Shown piece after piece: positions 1 through 8,588 of a DNA stretch of 42,960 nucleotides. Origin of the DNA: Sphaerospermopsis kisseleviana NIES-73 (GTDB taxonomy: Bacteria > Cyanobacteriota > Cyanobacteriia > Cyanobacteriales > Nostocaceae). A program made the position numbers and the translations under genes. Each line of letters begins with the position of its first letter. The first letter of the stretch is position 1. The notes under the pieces are model-generated. The model ran no database searches and was not told where the DNA came from. It saw nothing but the letters and a program-made list of their open reading frames with translations. Location of the stretch: the NCBI RefSeq assembly GCF_002368075.1, contig NZ_AP018314.1, forward strand, positions 4,150,834-4,193,793, read 5' to 3'.

Positions 1-133
<133 letters not shown>

Positions 134-141
134 TAACTTAT

Positions 142-1089
142 ATGCGTTCTTATAGCTTAATTGCACCTGCGAAAATAAACTTGTATTTAGAAATCATCGG
201 CAACCGCCCTGATGGATATCATGAGTTAGCAATGATATTGCAAAGCATAGACCTTGCAGATCAAATAGATTTACACGCTGCCAGCACAGAAGCGATTCGC
301 GTTTATTGTCATCATCCCCAAGTACCTACAGATAACAGTAATTTAGCATACAGAGCCGCTGCACTAATGGCCAAGCAATTTCCTGATGCTTTTAGTAATT
401 TTGGTGGGATTGATATTACTGTGAGAAAAAACATTCCTGTTGCTGCGGGTTTAGCTGGAGGTTCGACAAATGCAGCAGCGGTGTTAGTGGGTATAGATTT
501 GATGTGGAATTTGGGATTAACTCAATCAGAATTAGAAGAATTAGGCGCACAACTCGGTTCAGATGTGCCATTTTGTATTGCGGGAGGAACAGTAATAGCT
601 ACAGGTAGAGGTGAAAAACTTTCTCCTTTACCTAGTTTAGATCACATATATATAGTATTAGCTAAATATCGCAGTTTGGAAGTTTCTACAGCTTGGGCTT
701 ATAAAACCTATCGGCAAGTATTTGGTAGTACCTATATGACAAATACTGAAGATTTAGCGGCTCGTGCTAGTGCAGTGCATTCGGCAGAAATTGTCAAAGC
801 TATCGTCAATAAAGATGCAGTAAAAATCGCCAACAAAATGCACAATGATTTAGAAAAAGTGGTATTACCTTCTTATTCTCAAGTATTACAATTGCGGGAA
901 TTATTTGCTAGTCAAGAAGGGGTTTTAGGCACAATGATGTCAGGTTCTGGACCTTCTGTATTTGCTATTGTGGAATCAAAAGCACAAGCAGAAATAGTTA
1001 AGCAGAAAATTAGAGAAGCAATTCCTGATGAGGATTTAGAATTGTTTGTAACTCAGACAATTGGCAATGGGATTCAGATATTAAATTGA
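142..1089 (+). CDS. ispE: 4-diphosphocytidyl-2-C-methyl-D-erythritol kinase
   Basis: ATP-dependent kinase of the plastid-type MEP pathway; phosphorylates the 2-hydroxyl of CDP-methylerythritol on the way to isoprenoids, carotenoids and phytol. The 315-aa protein is full length for the family. The N-terminal substrate-binding segment APAKINLYL (residues 8-16, with the conserved Lys11), the GHMP-kinase glycine-rich loop PVAAGLAGGSTNAAA (99-113), the catalytic Asp141 in SDVPF, and the C-terminal GTMMSGSGPSVFA motif are all visible. Cytoplasmic. The ATG at 142 directly follows the heptad array, and I see no Shine-Dalgarno sequence there; the leader is almost entirely repeat. A DUF3082 gene follows on the same strand after a palindromic element. 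Confidence 0.95.
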   Translation: MRSYSLIAPAKINLYLEIIGNRPDGYHELAMILQSIDLADQIDLHAASTEAIRVYCHHPQVPTDNSNLAYRAAALMAKQFPDAFSNFGGIDITVRKNIPVAAGLAGGSTNAAAVLVGIDLMWNLGLTQSELEELGAQLGSDVPFCIAGGTVIATGRGEKLSPLPSLDHIYIVLAKYRSLEVSTAWAYKTYRQVFGSTYMTNTEDLAARASAVHSAEIVKAIVNKDAVKIANKMHNDLEKVVLPSYSQVLQLRELFASQEGVLGTMMSGSGPSVFAIVESKAQAEIVKQKIREAIPDEDLELFVTQTIGNGIQILN

Positions 1090-1125
1090 TAGGAGTCAGG
1101 AGGCAGGAGGTAGGAGTCAGGAGTC

Positions 1126-1198
1126 GTAGGGGCGAAGCATTCGGGCGAAAAATTATCAATTTTATGAAAAGGCTATTTTCCGAATGCTTCGCCCGTAC
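1126..1198. repeat. Palindromic extragenic element, copy 1
   Basis: Two 19-bp arms (1126-1144 and 1180-1198) are reverse complements with one mismatch and enclose a 35-base loop. The core from ATTCGGGCGAA through CAATTTTATGAAAAGG to TTTTCCGAATGC recurs at 19407-19454, so this is a dispersed element (MITE- or REP-like), not a simple terminator. It lies between ispE and the DUF3082 gene and has no coding capacity. Confidence 0.8.
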
Positions 1199-1270
1199 AG
1201 GAGTCAGGAAGTAGGGGAAGCTAATAACCCAATTACCAATTACCAATTACCAATTACCAATGAGCAAATT

Positions 1271-1594
1271 ATGAACAAACCCAAAGTTAACGAAAAAGAA
1301 AAAGAGACTCCCGAACAAGTTCCACCAACGCCATTAAGGTGTATAACTGGGGCGGTAATGTCAGGAGGATTTGCATTTGCGATGTATTCTTTAATGATTG
1401 CGATCGCTACCACTTTTGCTAATAAACCTATTCATTCTGATAACCAAATAGTCCTCAATATCGCCTCCGCTGTTCGTACCTTAGTGGTGGGTGTGGTGGC
1501 TTTGGGAACGGGAATCTTTGGTATAGTAGCCTTGGGTTTGTTAGCGTTGGCAATACAATTATTAATCCAACAGTTTACAACCTCTAAAAATTGA
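1271..1594 (+). CDS. DUF3082-type membrane protein
   Basis: 107-aa protein with a charged, Lys/Glu/Pro-rich N-terminus (about residues 1-22) and two hydrophobic spans near residues 26-50 and 65-100 that should cross the membrane. It resembles the cyanobacterial DUF3082 family; function unknown. I chose ATG 1271 because the longer reading frame from 1184 translates through the palindromic element and CAATTAC heptads, which are clearly not protein. The stop codon (TGA at 1592) is the first part of a TTGATAA heptad array. It lies downstream of ispE but is separated by repeats, so operon membership is uncertain. Confidence 0.7.
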   Translation: MNKPKVNEKEKETPEQVPPTPLRCITGAVMSGGFAFAMYSLMIAIATTFANKPIHSDNQIVLNIASAVRTLVVGVVALGTGIFGIVALGLLALAIQLLIQQFTTSKN

Positions 1595-1746
1595 TAATTG
1601 ATAATTGATAATTGACAATTGTTTTATTCAGGTTTGAAAACTGATCTTTTCCCAGGAGAAGAAAGAAAAAAATTTCTATCTTCTAATCCTACTCACTTCC
1701 AGGTTTGGTAATTGTCCATTGTCAATTGTCAATTGTCAATTGTCCA
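1592..1746. repeat. Inverted pair of TTGATAA/TTGTCAA heptad arrays at a convergent junction
   Basis: A left array of TTGATAA/TTGACAA units (1592-1621) faces a right array of CAATTGT units (about 1708-1746). The two are largely reverse complements, so a transcript from either side could fold into a long hairpin. They sit between the convergent DUF3082 and response-regulator genes, where a bidirectional terminator would be expected. Confidence 0.75.
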
Positions 1747-1757
1747 TTATTCTGATA

Positions 1758-2633
1758 TTAACAAGAAACAGGGTTTGTTAATTGAGAACGAGATTTGATA
1801 AATTGCAATTTGGCAGATGCGGAAACCTGAAGTAATTGATTTTGTTTTCTCCAAAGAGTCGGCGACAATTTGTGATGGTGACTAAACTGGCGAGAAAAAT
1901 GACAAGAATTTTGATAGCCTATTTTGGTAGCAATTTCTTCAATTGTCAAATTCGTACTTTTTAGTAAGGAACACGCTTCGGCCATACGACGTTGAACTAT
2001 CCAAGTATTAACACTTTTTCCCGTTTGTTTGGATACTTGGTTAGTTAAATAAGCTGGAGAATAACCAACAGCTTCGGCGACATCAGATAAAGTAATACCT
2101 TGGTGATAATGAGCCTCAATATAGTCAAAAACTTTTTGCAGGTGGGAGATATTAGGGAAGATTAACTCTGAATTTCCTAATGTAGCTGGAAGTTCTGAAA
2201 CTTTTTGCAAAACTTGATGAGAGTTCGGACTATACCAGGATCTGAGCAAAGATTGTTTTTCTAATCGAATAGAAATTGCTTTCAGCAACTCATCGACAGT
2301 AGCAGGTTTACTTAAATAATCATCTGCTCCCAACTCCATTCCTGTTCTCATAGAAGCCTTAGAATTACTTGCTGTGAGAAAAATAAAAGGAATAATTGCT
2401 GTGAGAGGATTTTGACGTAGCTTAGTTAAAACACTGTAACCATCCATAACTGGCATGAGCAGATCACAAATTACCAAATCAGGTAAATTTTCTTCTGCTT
2501 GCCGAATACCAAGTTGACCATTTTCTGCTCCTATCGTAACAAAACCTTCAGCCTCAAGACTGTCTAAGAAGAGATGGCGGGTAATAGCATCATCTTCAAT
2601 TACAAGAATTGTTTTCGACGATTCGCGTATCAT
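1758..2633 (-). CDS. Response regulator with AraC-type DNA-binding domain
   Basis: 291-aa cytoplasmic transcription factor. N-terminal receiver (about 6-125) with acidic pocket Asp14/Asp15, phospho-acceptor Asp57 in VICDLLMP, Thr87 and Lys109. After a linker comes an AraC/XylS double helix-turn-helix (about 165-265), seen as ITLSDVAEAVGYSPAYLT followed by TIEEIATKIGYQNSCHFSRQF. The gene lies 116 bp downstream of a histidine kinase on the same strand and is its likely cognate output regulator. Targets cannot be read from the sequence. The receiver-AraC arrangement is common in Nostocales. The kinase-regulator gap is filled by heptads. Confidence 0.9.
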   Translation of the reverse strand: MIRESSKTILVIEDDAITRHLFLDSLEAEGFVTIGAENGQLGIRQAEENLPDLVICDLLMPVMDGYSVLTKLRQNPLTAIIPFIFLTASNSKASMRTGMELGADDYLSKPATVDELLKAISIRLEKQSLLRSWYSPNSHQVLQKVSELPATLGNSELIFPNISHLQKVFDYIEAHYHQGITLSDVAEAVGYSPAYLTNQVSKQTGKSVNTWIVQRRMAEACSLLKSTNLTIEEIATKIGYQNSCHFSRQFSHHHKLSPTLWRKQNQLLQVSASAKLQFIKSRSQLTNPVSC

Positions 2634-2676
2634 TTTGAAACCAATAAAAGTTCTAACAGGGAATGATTAATAGCAA

Positions 2677-2720
2677 TTGATAATTGATAATTGATAATTG
2701 ATAATTGATAATTGATAATT
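2677..2720. repeat. Heptad tandem repeat (TTGATAA)n
   Basis: Six uninterrupted TTGATAA units in the short gap between the kinase gene and its response-regulator gene. Because both genes run leftward, the array would lie in the transcript between them if they are co-transcribed. Confidence 0.9.
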
Positions 2721-2749
2721 CATCCTGCAAAAGACTCTTTCCCTTTTTT

Positions 2750-4363
2750 CTATGAACTGGGAAATATGGGAACTGATGGTAGAACTAAGGTAAATGTAGT
2801 ACCGACACCCACTTTACTAACCATTGTGATTTGACCTCCATATAAATCAACTAGATTTTTGACAATTGATAAGCCTAGTCCTGTTCCCGAAGTATTATCA
2901 ACATTGCTACCTCGATAAAACGGTTCAAAAAGTCTTTCTTGGTCTATTTCGGGAATACCAATACCTTTATCTTTAACCTGAAACTGTATTTTTTCCTGGT
3001 GACACGAAACAATTAAGTCCACCACACTATTAGGGTGAGAATATTTAATTGCATTGTCTAGCAAGTTATTCAAAATTGGTTTCAGTATTTTTTGGTCAAT
3101 CCATACGTCTAAACAGTTGCCTTGACTCTGAAAATCAATATATTTATTACTATTAATGATTACCATTTTTGTAATTAAATCTTGACAAAAATTCACAATA
3201 TTAACCTTTTGCTGCTCAACTATAATTTGCGCTGATTCTGCTTTAGATAATAATAAAATATCATCTAATACCTGATTGATTTGTTCAGATGCTGTTTGAA
3301 TGTGTTCAATAAATATTAATTTCTTGTCTGTTTCCCATTTATCTATATGTCGTCTGAGTAAGCTATTGGAAAATGAAATAACATTTAGTGGTGTCCGAAA
3401 TTCATGGCAGAGTATACCCACAAGATTAGCTCGAATTTTACTGATTTCTTGTGCTTGTTCTAAAGCCTGATGCAATTCCAATTGTGCAGATTTATAATCT
3501 GTGATATCAGTAGCTGTAATGACTTCAACTTCTTGACCATCAAAATCTACCCCTCCATCAAAGCGAGTCATGGCAACATCTAACCATCGTTCTTTACCAT
3601 CTTTGGTAATAATATTTATCTCCTGATATTCAAATTCCCAGTTAGTTGTTTCTGGAGGTTTAGATGTTCGACTTTTGATAATTTGGTTAAAATCAAAGTC
3701 TGCTAATAGTTCCTTTTTTGTATAACCGGTGAGTAATTCCGCAGCAGAATTGACATAGTAAATTTGTCTACCTTGAATTAGGAAAATACCAGCCTTTGTT
3801 GCTTCTAGTAAGGTACGAAATCTAGACTCTCTGAGTTGCAGTAAGTTATCAATATGCTGATGTTGAATTTTATCACCTTCCTGTTTATTACTTTCCTGTT
3901 GTAATTTCTTTTTACTTTCTCTACCTTCATTAATCCATTTTTGGACACTTAATTCTACTAAGTTATTATTTTCCCGAATAAACCCGCAGCAAAACTCGTT
4001 ACTTGGATATTTTATATAAGTAAGATTTAGTTCAGCTAAAAATATTCGTCCTTCCTTTGAGCGATAGCGACATTTAAAGGAGAGGTGATCTAAATTTTTC
4101 ATATTTTGCCATTGTTCTGACCAGTTATGTAATAAAAAATCTATATCCAAATCACTCAGATTCATGGATAGTAATTCTTCCCGGGAGTATCCTGTGAGCG
4201 TGCAAGTGGCATTGTTGACATAAATAAACTGCGCGTTTTCTCCTAAACAAAAAGCAGCATCTATAGTTTGATTAATGAGAAAATCTACAATTTTAAACTT
4301 CAAGCTTGGCTGTAAACTCCATTTTGAGTTGACTTTTGCTAACCCGGAATCCCCAGAATACAT
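2750..4363 (-). CDS. PAS-PAS sensor histidine kinase
   Basis: 537-aa soluble kinase; I see no transmembrane segment. PAS 1 occupies about residues 25-130 and PAS 2 about 178-290 (with a typical ITATDITDY end), followed by a short coiled linker, HisKA with the H-box around His320 (LCHEFRTPLN), and HATPase_c with the N-box Asn437 (NLLDNAIKYS), G1 (DKGIGIP, 465-471), F-box (LFEPFYRG) and G2 (GTGLGLS, 493-499). All catalytic motifs are intact. PAS sensing implies a cytoplasmic redox, light or small-ligand cue, not determinable here. It is probably co-transcribed with the downstream receiver-AraC gene. The start at 4363 opens with MYSGDSG; an internal start is possible. Confidence 0.92.
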   Translation of the reverse strand: MYSGDSGLAKVNSKWSLQPSLKFKIVDFLINQTIDAAFCLGENAQFIYVNNATCTLTGYSREELLSMNLSDLDIDFLLHNWSEQWQNMKNLDHLSFKCRYRSKEGRIFLAELNLTYIKYPSNEFCCGFIRENNNLVELSVQKWINEGRESKKKLQQESNKQEGDKIQHQHIDNLLQLRESRFRTLLEATKAGIFLIQGRQIYYVNSAAELLTGYTKKELLADFDFNQIIKSRTSKPPETTNWEFEYQEINIITKDGKERWLDVAMTRFDGGVDFDGQEVEVITATDITDYKSAQLELHQALEQAQEISKIRANLVGILCHEFRTPLNVISFSNSLLRRHIDKWETDKKLIFIEHIQTASEQINQVLDDILLLSKAESAQIIVEQQKVNIVNFCQDLITKMVIINSNKYIDFQSQGNCLDVWIDQKILKPILNNLLDNAIKYSHPNSVVDLIVSCHQEKIQFQVKDKGIGIPEIDQERLFEPFYRGSNVDNTSGTGLGLSIVKNLVDLYGGQITMVSKVGVGTTFTLVLPSVPIFPSS

Positions 4364-4788
4364 ATCAAGATTTACTCCTAAGTCTTAGTTCATAAGTAGG
4401 TGAGCGTTAAAAATTGTCGTTATGACAGGCAAGAGGCAAAAGGAAACAGGATTTTGGTTAATTTACTTTGATGATGCTATGAATTTGTCAGTCCGATTGA
4501 ATTTAGGTTTAATCTTAACAATAAAGAAATCATTATTTCAATTTTGTTGCATATATAAGTGTTTGTTATTCCTAAATTAAGTATTTTTTTGGTAAAAATA
4601 AAATACCATACTTTCAATTGTGAACTTTAAAAGAATCCCAGGTAAGATTTTTAGTGAACTCCCCCACAAAATTTGTTAAAAATTTGTAAAAATTTGAGAG
4701 TCTACTGGTAAGGCTACATTCTTGGAACTATAAAAAACTTTTATATCAAATGTAATAGATATGTAGTTTACCTAGATTATCGAAAAAT

Positions 4789-4865
4789 CGGCTGGAAAAC
4801 CGGACTTCGTGCAAAGTTTTTGCAGCCGCTTATAAATCCCCATGACAGAAACAGCCTCTTCTGTC
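4789..4865 (+). ncRNA. Candidate structured RNA (two adjacent hairpins)
   Basis: Two consecutive stem-loops in otherwise unstructured AT-rich DNA. Hairpin A pairs CGGCTG (4789-4794) with CAGCCG (4823-4828) and continues inward through GAAAAC/GTTTTT around one bulged G. Hairpin B pairs GACAGAA (4844-4850) with TTCTGTC (4859-4865) around an 8-base loop. Strand is assigned only because the HetP-family gene lies downstream on the plus strand. It could be a leader element, a separate small RNA or a dispersed palindrome. Confidence 0.3.
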
Positions 4866-5049
4866 TGCGTTAAGTTTCAGAAATTTGCTCAATTGGGAAC
4901 ATTATCTAAGAATGTAATAAATTTACCATAGAAAGGATCTAACTATATCTAAATACGCCCAGTCATCCTCCCTATGGAAGAGATTTCTGTAAAAAAACCT
5001 GTAAGCAACGAAACCTCTTACCAAAGATATATAAATTGTAAAGCAAGAA

Positions 5050-5065
5050 TGTGTTGAGGTACACA
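5050..5065. promoter_or_regulatory. Candidate CRP/NtcA-family palindrome TGTGT-N6-ACACA
   Basis: A perfect 5+5 inverted repeat with a 6-base spacer, the geometry of cyanobacterial CRP-type sites (TGTGA-N6-TCACA) and close to the NtcA form (GTA-N8-TAC) without matching it. It lies 425 bp upstream of the HetP-family start. A single unaligned site, so weak. Confidence 0.3.
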
Positions 5066-5489
5066 AAATATAAAATACTGATTCCATCGTCAAAAATCAT
5101 CCTTAGAAATACAAGCTATCAGAGTGAAGGATCATCAAAAAAAATGCAAGAGCGAAAAAATAGACAAATCGATCAAAAAATAGTTCATTTATCCGGTGTG
5201 AAACTTTGAGTAGGCTTAATGAAAGAGGTAACTTCTGCAAGAGGTTGAATCTGTATTGGTGGTTTTAGCTATATATCTCTTAACCAAACAGCTGCTCTAG
5301 CTGGTTCAGTCTACCCCCAACCCCAATCAAAACAGAGAAAACCCTTGATATATGTTTATAAATTTTTCATCAGCAGGTGTTTGTCTCAGCATGATCTACT
5401 ACTACTTCCACTGTGCTGAGATTTTTGAAATATGAGGAAAAGCTGCCAAGCTATTGATTGAATTTCATTCACAAATAGGAGTGCATACC

Positions 5490-5771
5490 ATGAGTCAAAA
5501 CGTTGCTGATTATAATAGACAAATTAATAGGAAAATTAATACTGAACAAGTAGAACAAATAGTTAAGGCAATTATAGCTGGCAAGTATTCCTGGGCTTGT
5601 GTTTTGCTGTTGCGTTTTTCTGGACACAACCCTATTGACTATATACCCTACCGTACTTATATCAGATTGCTCAAAAATAATTGCCTACTTGGTGGCTCTA
5701 GACAAGAGCAAACTGCTACTAAAAAAGAGGTAGAAATGTTTAACCTCAAATCCAGTTGGATTCATTTATAA
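5490..5771 (+). CDS. HetP-family protein (heterocyst commitment)
   Basis: 93-aa protein with the HetP-family core: an N-terminal helix with many Gln, Asn and Lys residues, then KYSWACVLLLRFSGHNPIDY and IPYRTYIRLLKNN (about residues 32-65). HetP and its homologues control commitment to heterocyst differentiation in Anabaena PCC 7120, where HetP promotes it and three paralogues (Asl1930, Alr2902, Alr3234) modulate it. This short protein has little beyond the core, unlike the roughly 160-aa HetP itself. Start: ATG 5490 has AGGAG at 5477-5481 with 8-base spacing; a longer frame from TTG 5454 has none. A long structured upstream region suggests complex control. Which paralogue it matches cannot be settled here. 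Confidence 0.82.
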   Translation: MSQNVADYNRQINRKINTEQVEQIVKAIIAGKYSWACVLLLRFSGHNPIDYIPYRTYIRLLKNNCLLGGSRQEQTATKKEVEMFNLKSSWIHL

Positions 5772-6021
5772 TCAAGCCAGAAAATGAAGCTGGGTGTGGG
5801 TTTACTAGAAGTATTTTCAGGCATTATATATGTTTGGTAAACCCACAAATTTACACATTAATTGGCACATTAAATTGATAAGCATTTTCAATCTCATATC
5901 CAAGAAAATTAGATTAAAAAATGTTTTGTTATCCCAGCCATATTGTTCATAACTTACTGTAAGAAAAACGAAGGTGGGAATTTCTTAACTGTTAACTAAT
6001 AATTATTAATTCATTCTCATC

Positions 6022-6897
6022 ATGATTTACCCAATTTCCATGTCTAATAGTTCTCTGCAACCCATACTCAGAGAGATTGTATGGCAGAAAAAGCTAGAAG
6101 TTGCACAAATGCAACAAGAAATGTCTCTCGCGTCTTTGCAACGTCAATTAACTGCGGCTCCCACTGTCAGAGATTTTTTTACTGCTTTACAACAAAGTAT
6201 TTATAAACCTAGTTTGATCGCAGAGGTTAAAAAAACATTCCCTAATCAAGATGTCACTACACAAGATTTTGATCCTTTGTCTATAGCTAAATCCTATGAA
6301 CGCGGTGGATCAACTTGTATATCTGTTGTGACTGATCAAAAGTTTTTTCATGGTGGTTTTGATCATCTGCGGATTATTCGACATCGCATAACATTACCTT
6401 TGTTATGCAAAGATTTTATTCTTGATCCTTGTCAAATTTATTTAGCACGTGCAGCAGGTGCGGATGCAATTTTATTAATTGCTGCTATTCTTACTGATCA
6501 GCAGATTAATAACTTTTTGCGGGTGATTCACTATTTGGGAATGAATGCTGTAGTTGAAGTTCACAATTTGAGTGAATTAGATCGGGTGATCAAGTTAGAA
6601 GATGTCCGCATTATCAGCATTAACAACCGCAGTTTAGAAGATTTTAGTGTTAATATTGGCACTACTCAGCAATTAATGGCAGCTAGGAGAACACATTTAC
6701 AAAACTTAGGTATTTTGGTTGTCAGTGAATCGGGAATTGAAACACCTGCTGATTTATCCCTAATGTCAGATGCAGGTGTGAATGCAGTTTTGATGGGAGA
6801 TTCTTTACTCAAACAAGAAGATTTAGAAACTGCTGTCAGTAGTTTATTTAAATCCAAAATTCCAATCTATAAAGACTTAGTGAAAAAAGGAGTTTAA
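6022..6897 (+). CDS. trpC: Indole-3-glycerol phosphate synthase
   Basis: 291-aa TIM-barrel enzyme that closes CdRP to indole-3-glycerol phosphate in tryptophan synthesis. Catalytic and binding residues are present: Glu68 and Lys70 (IAEVKK), Lys130 (LLCKDF), Glu179 (VVEVH), Asn201 (INNR) and Glu236/Ser237 (VSESG). Odd: the usual KASPSKG phosphate-loop segment reads KTFPNQD (71-77), losing both serines. It may be the second, divergent TrpC often found in heterocystous cyanobacteria, possibly with altered affinity. The start could be ATG 6022 or ATG 6040 (MSNSSLQ); neither has a clear ribosome-binding site. It stands alone, with no other trp biosynthesis gene adjacent. Confidence 0.88.
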   Translation: MIYPISMSNSSLQPILREIVWQKKLEVAQMQQEMSLASLQRQLTAAPTVRDFFTALQQSIYKPSLIAEVKKTFPNQDVTTQDFDPLSIAKSYERGGSTCISVVTDQKFFHGGFDHLRIIRHRITLPLLCKDFILDPCQIYLARAAGADAILLIAAILTDQQINNFLRVIHYLGMNAVVEVHNLSELDRVIKLEDVRIISINNRSLEDFSVNIGTTQQLMAARRTHLQNLGILVVSESGIETPADLSLMSDAGVNAVLMGDSLLKQEDLETAVSSLFKSKIPIYKDLVKKGV

Positions 6898-6898
6898 T

Positions 6899-6990
6899 AG
6901 GTGACAGGTGACAGGTGACAGTGAAGAAAGCAGGGGAAGCAGGGGAAGCAGGGGAGAATATTAACTTTTGCCTCCTGCCTTCTGCCTCCT
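6899..6990. repeat. Mixed heptad repeats between convergent genes
   Basis: GGTGACA units (6899-6920), then GAAGCAGGG units, then TGCCTCC/TGCCTTC heptads. The GCAGGGGAAGCAGG side is roughly complementary to the CCTGCCTTCTGCC side, so a hairpin is possible at this convergent trpC/decarboxylase junction. Confidence 0.75.
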
Positions 6991-6997
6991 GCCTTCG

Positions 6998-8467
6998 TTA
7001 AAACATCTCTACTTTCACTACTTTTAAAGTTTGCAAAGTTGAATCAACACAACCGCTAATAAATCCCCCTAAAGACTGAATTTTTTGGAGATATTCTATA
7101 GCTGGTTTTGTGATTAGTTCCCCAGGCATTAATACAGGTATTCCTGGGGGATAGGGACATATATTTTCTGCACAAATTCTATTTACTGTTTTCTCTAAAG
7201 GTAGGGTTTCACTATCAGCAAAAAAAGCTTCACGGGGCGAAATGCACATAATATGATCTATTATAGCACCGTTTCTATATTTACATATTTTGTACTGACT
7301 TGTCAATTGTGGTATCTGAGTTAATTTTTTTAACCCTGTTACTAATTCACCAATATCTGATTTATTGTTACCTAAACTAATAATAAAAGTGAGATTTCGT
7401 AAGGATGAAAATTCAGATGTTACACCCATTTCATTAAGCATATCTTCAGCATCAAAACCCGTTAAACCTAAGTTGGCAATATTCACAGTCAAACGGGTTT
7501 TATCCAAATCAAAAAAGCCATTTTTATTAATTTGAGGGATCTCTAAAACTGATAAACTGGGAATTTGACTAATTTCAATTCTTGCAATTTCCGCTAACTG
7601 CAAAGTTTGAGACATCAAAATTTCCCCATTAACTGCCATTTGGTGACGTGCAGCATCAAGAGAAGCTAAAAGAATAAAACTCGGACTTGTAGATTGAACT
7701 AATTGTAATGCTTTATTTAATCTATTAATATTAATTCTATTTCCTTGACAATGTAACATTGATGCTTGAGTCATTGCACCTAATGTTTTATGAATAGATT
7801 GTATTGTTAAATCTGCACCTGCGGTTAAAGCTGAGATAGGTAAATGGGGATGAAAATGAAAATGTGCGCCATGTGCTTCATCAACAATTAAAGGAATATT
7901 ATATTGATGGGTAATTTCGGCAATACTTTTTAAATCTCCACACACACCGTAATAAGTTGGGTAAACCATTAACACAGCTTTAGCATCAGGATGTTTAGCT
8001 AAAGTTGCTGTTAAATTTTCTGGTGTAATGCTGTGTGTAATATCTAAATTTTCATCATATTCAGGATTGATAAAAATAGGAATTGCACCAGAAAGAATTG
8101 AACCAGCAATTACAGAAGAATGCACATTTCTGGGCATAATTATCTTATCATTCATCCTGCAAGTAGCGATAATTGCGGCTTCAATTCCGCTGGTAGAACC
8201 ATTAACTAAAAACCAAGTTTTTTCCGCACCAAAAGCCTCTGCGGCTAATTCTTGTGCGGCTAAAATTGCGCTTTCAGGAGTGAATAAATTATCTAATTCT
8301 GCCAGTTCCGTTAAATCAGCGCGAAAGACATCTTTACCGATTAAATCGGTTAAAATTGGGGAAATTCCTGCACCGCGTTTGTGTCCAGGGGTGTAAAATG
8401 GTGCATGGGGACGAGAGATGGAAGTTTTGAGAGCATCAATGAGGGGGGTTTGATTTTGGTTGAGCAT
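6998..8467 (-). CDS. Orn/Lys/Arg decarboxylase-like PLP enzyme
   Basis: 489-aa fold-type-I PLP protein of the short cyanobacterial/Bacillus-type Orn/Lys/Arg decarboxylase family. Signatures: FYTPGHKRG near the N-terminus, NGSTSGIEAAI phosphate-binding region, YPTYYGVCGD, VDEAHGAH (Asp196, His199) and the Schiff-base Lys227 in SIHKTLGAMTQ. The C-terminal part (PPGIPVLMPGE) matches the family's small domain. It probably decarboxylates a basic amino acid for polyamine synthesis; the exact substrate cannot be read. I chose ATG 8467 (MLNQNQTP) over the longer frame to 8578, whose extra 37 residues translate HIP1 and repeat sequence. Confidence 0.88.
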   Translation of the reverse strand: MLNQNQTPLIDALKTSISRPHAPFYTPGHKRGAGISPILTDLIGKDVFRADLTELAELDNLFTPESAILAAQELAAEAFGAEKTWFLVNGSTSGIEAAIIATCRMNDKIIMPRNVHSSVIAGSILSGAIPIFINPEYDENLDITHSITPENLTATLAKHPDAKAVLMVYPTYYGVCGDLKSIAEITHQYNIPLIVDEAHGAHFHFHPHLPISALTAGADLTIQSIHKTLGAMTQASMLHCQGNRININRLNKALQLVQSTSPSFILLASLDAARHQMAVNGEILMSQTLQLAEIARIEISQIPSLSVLEIPQINKNGFFDLDKTRLTVNIANLGLTGFDAEDMLNEMGVTSEFSSLRNLTFIISLGNNKSDIGELVTGLKKLTQIPQLTSQYKICKYRNGAIIDHIMCISPREAFFADSETLPLEKTVNRICAENICPYPPGIPVLMPGELITKPAIEYLQKIQSLGGFISGCVDSTLQTLKVVKVEMF

Positions 8468-8530
8468 TTTTGGGCAAAATGAAGCGTTTAGAGCTTCAGG
8501 TAAAAGGGTAACTTCTAAGGTAACTTGGAT

Positions 8531-8563
8531 AACGATCGCATCTAACTCAATAAATATGATCAC
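8531..8563. repeat. HIP1-linked 33-bp repeat, copy A
   Basis: CGATCGCA, then about 9 variable bases, then ATAAAT. Copies B (8648-8681) and C (9183-9216) share the same CGATCGCA and ATAAAT blocks and spacing. Copy A is followed by the metF tail remnant exactly as copy C is followed by the real metF 3' end, so A plus the remnant look like a duplicate of C plus the metF tail. Confidence 0.65.
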
Positions 8564-8588
8564 TTTAAATATGATCACTTTTTCAATT

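Larger units (their letters stand above)
4364..5489. other. 1.1-kb non-coding region upstream of the HetP-family gene, with hairpins
   Basis: No credible ORF. The region separates the divergent kinase and HetP-family genes and so carries both promoters. Inverted repeats seen: 4789-4794/4823-4828 (CGGCTG/CAGCCG, extended inward by an AAAAC/GTTTT pairing), 4844-4850/4859-4865 (GACAGAA/TTCTGTC) and 5384-5391/5414-5421 (TCTCAGCA/TGCTGAGA). A TGTGT-N6-ACACA palindrome lies at 5050-5065. The GAGGGGT...ACCCCTC palindrome known as the HetR site of Anabaena hetP is not present. Long leaders are known for hetP in Anabaena; whether this one is transcribed is inference. Confidence 0.6.

Noticed and set aside
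5219-5248. Nine-codon ORF (MKEVTSARG) considered as a PatS-like peptide gene near hetP
   Set aside because: It lacks the RGSGR pentapeptide and has no conserved context.
5352-5435. 27-codon upstream ORF before the HetP-family gene
   Set aside because: No ribosome-binding site, no family resemblance; it overlaps the 5384-5421 hairpin.
4364-5489. Search for the HetR palindrome and a canonical NtcA box (GTA-N8-TAC) near hetP
   Set aside because: Neither is present by eye; only the TGTGT-N6-ACACA palindrome was found.
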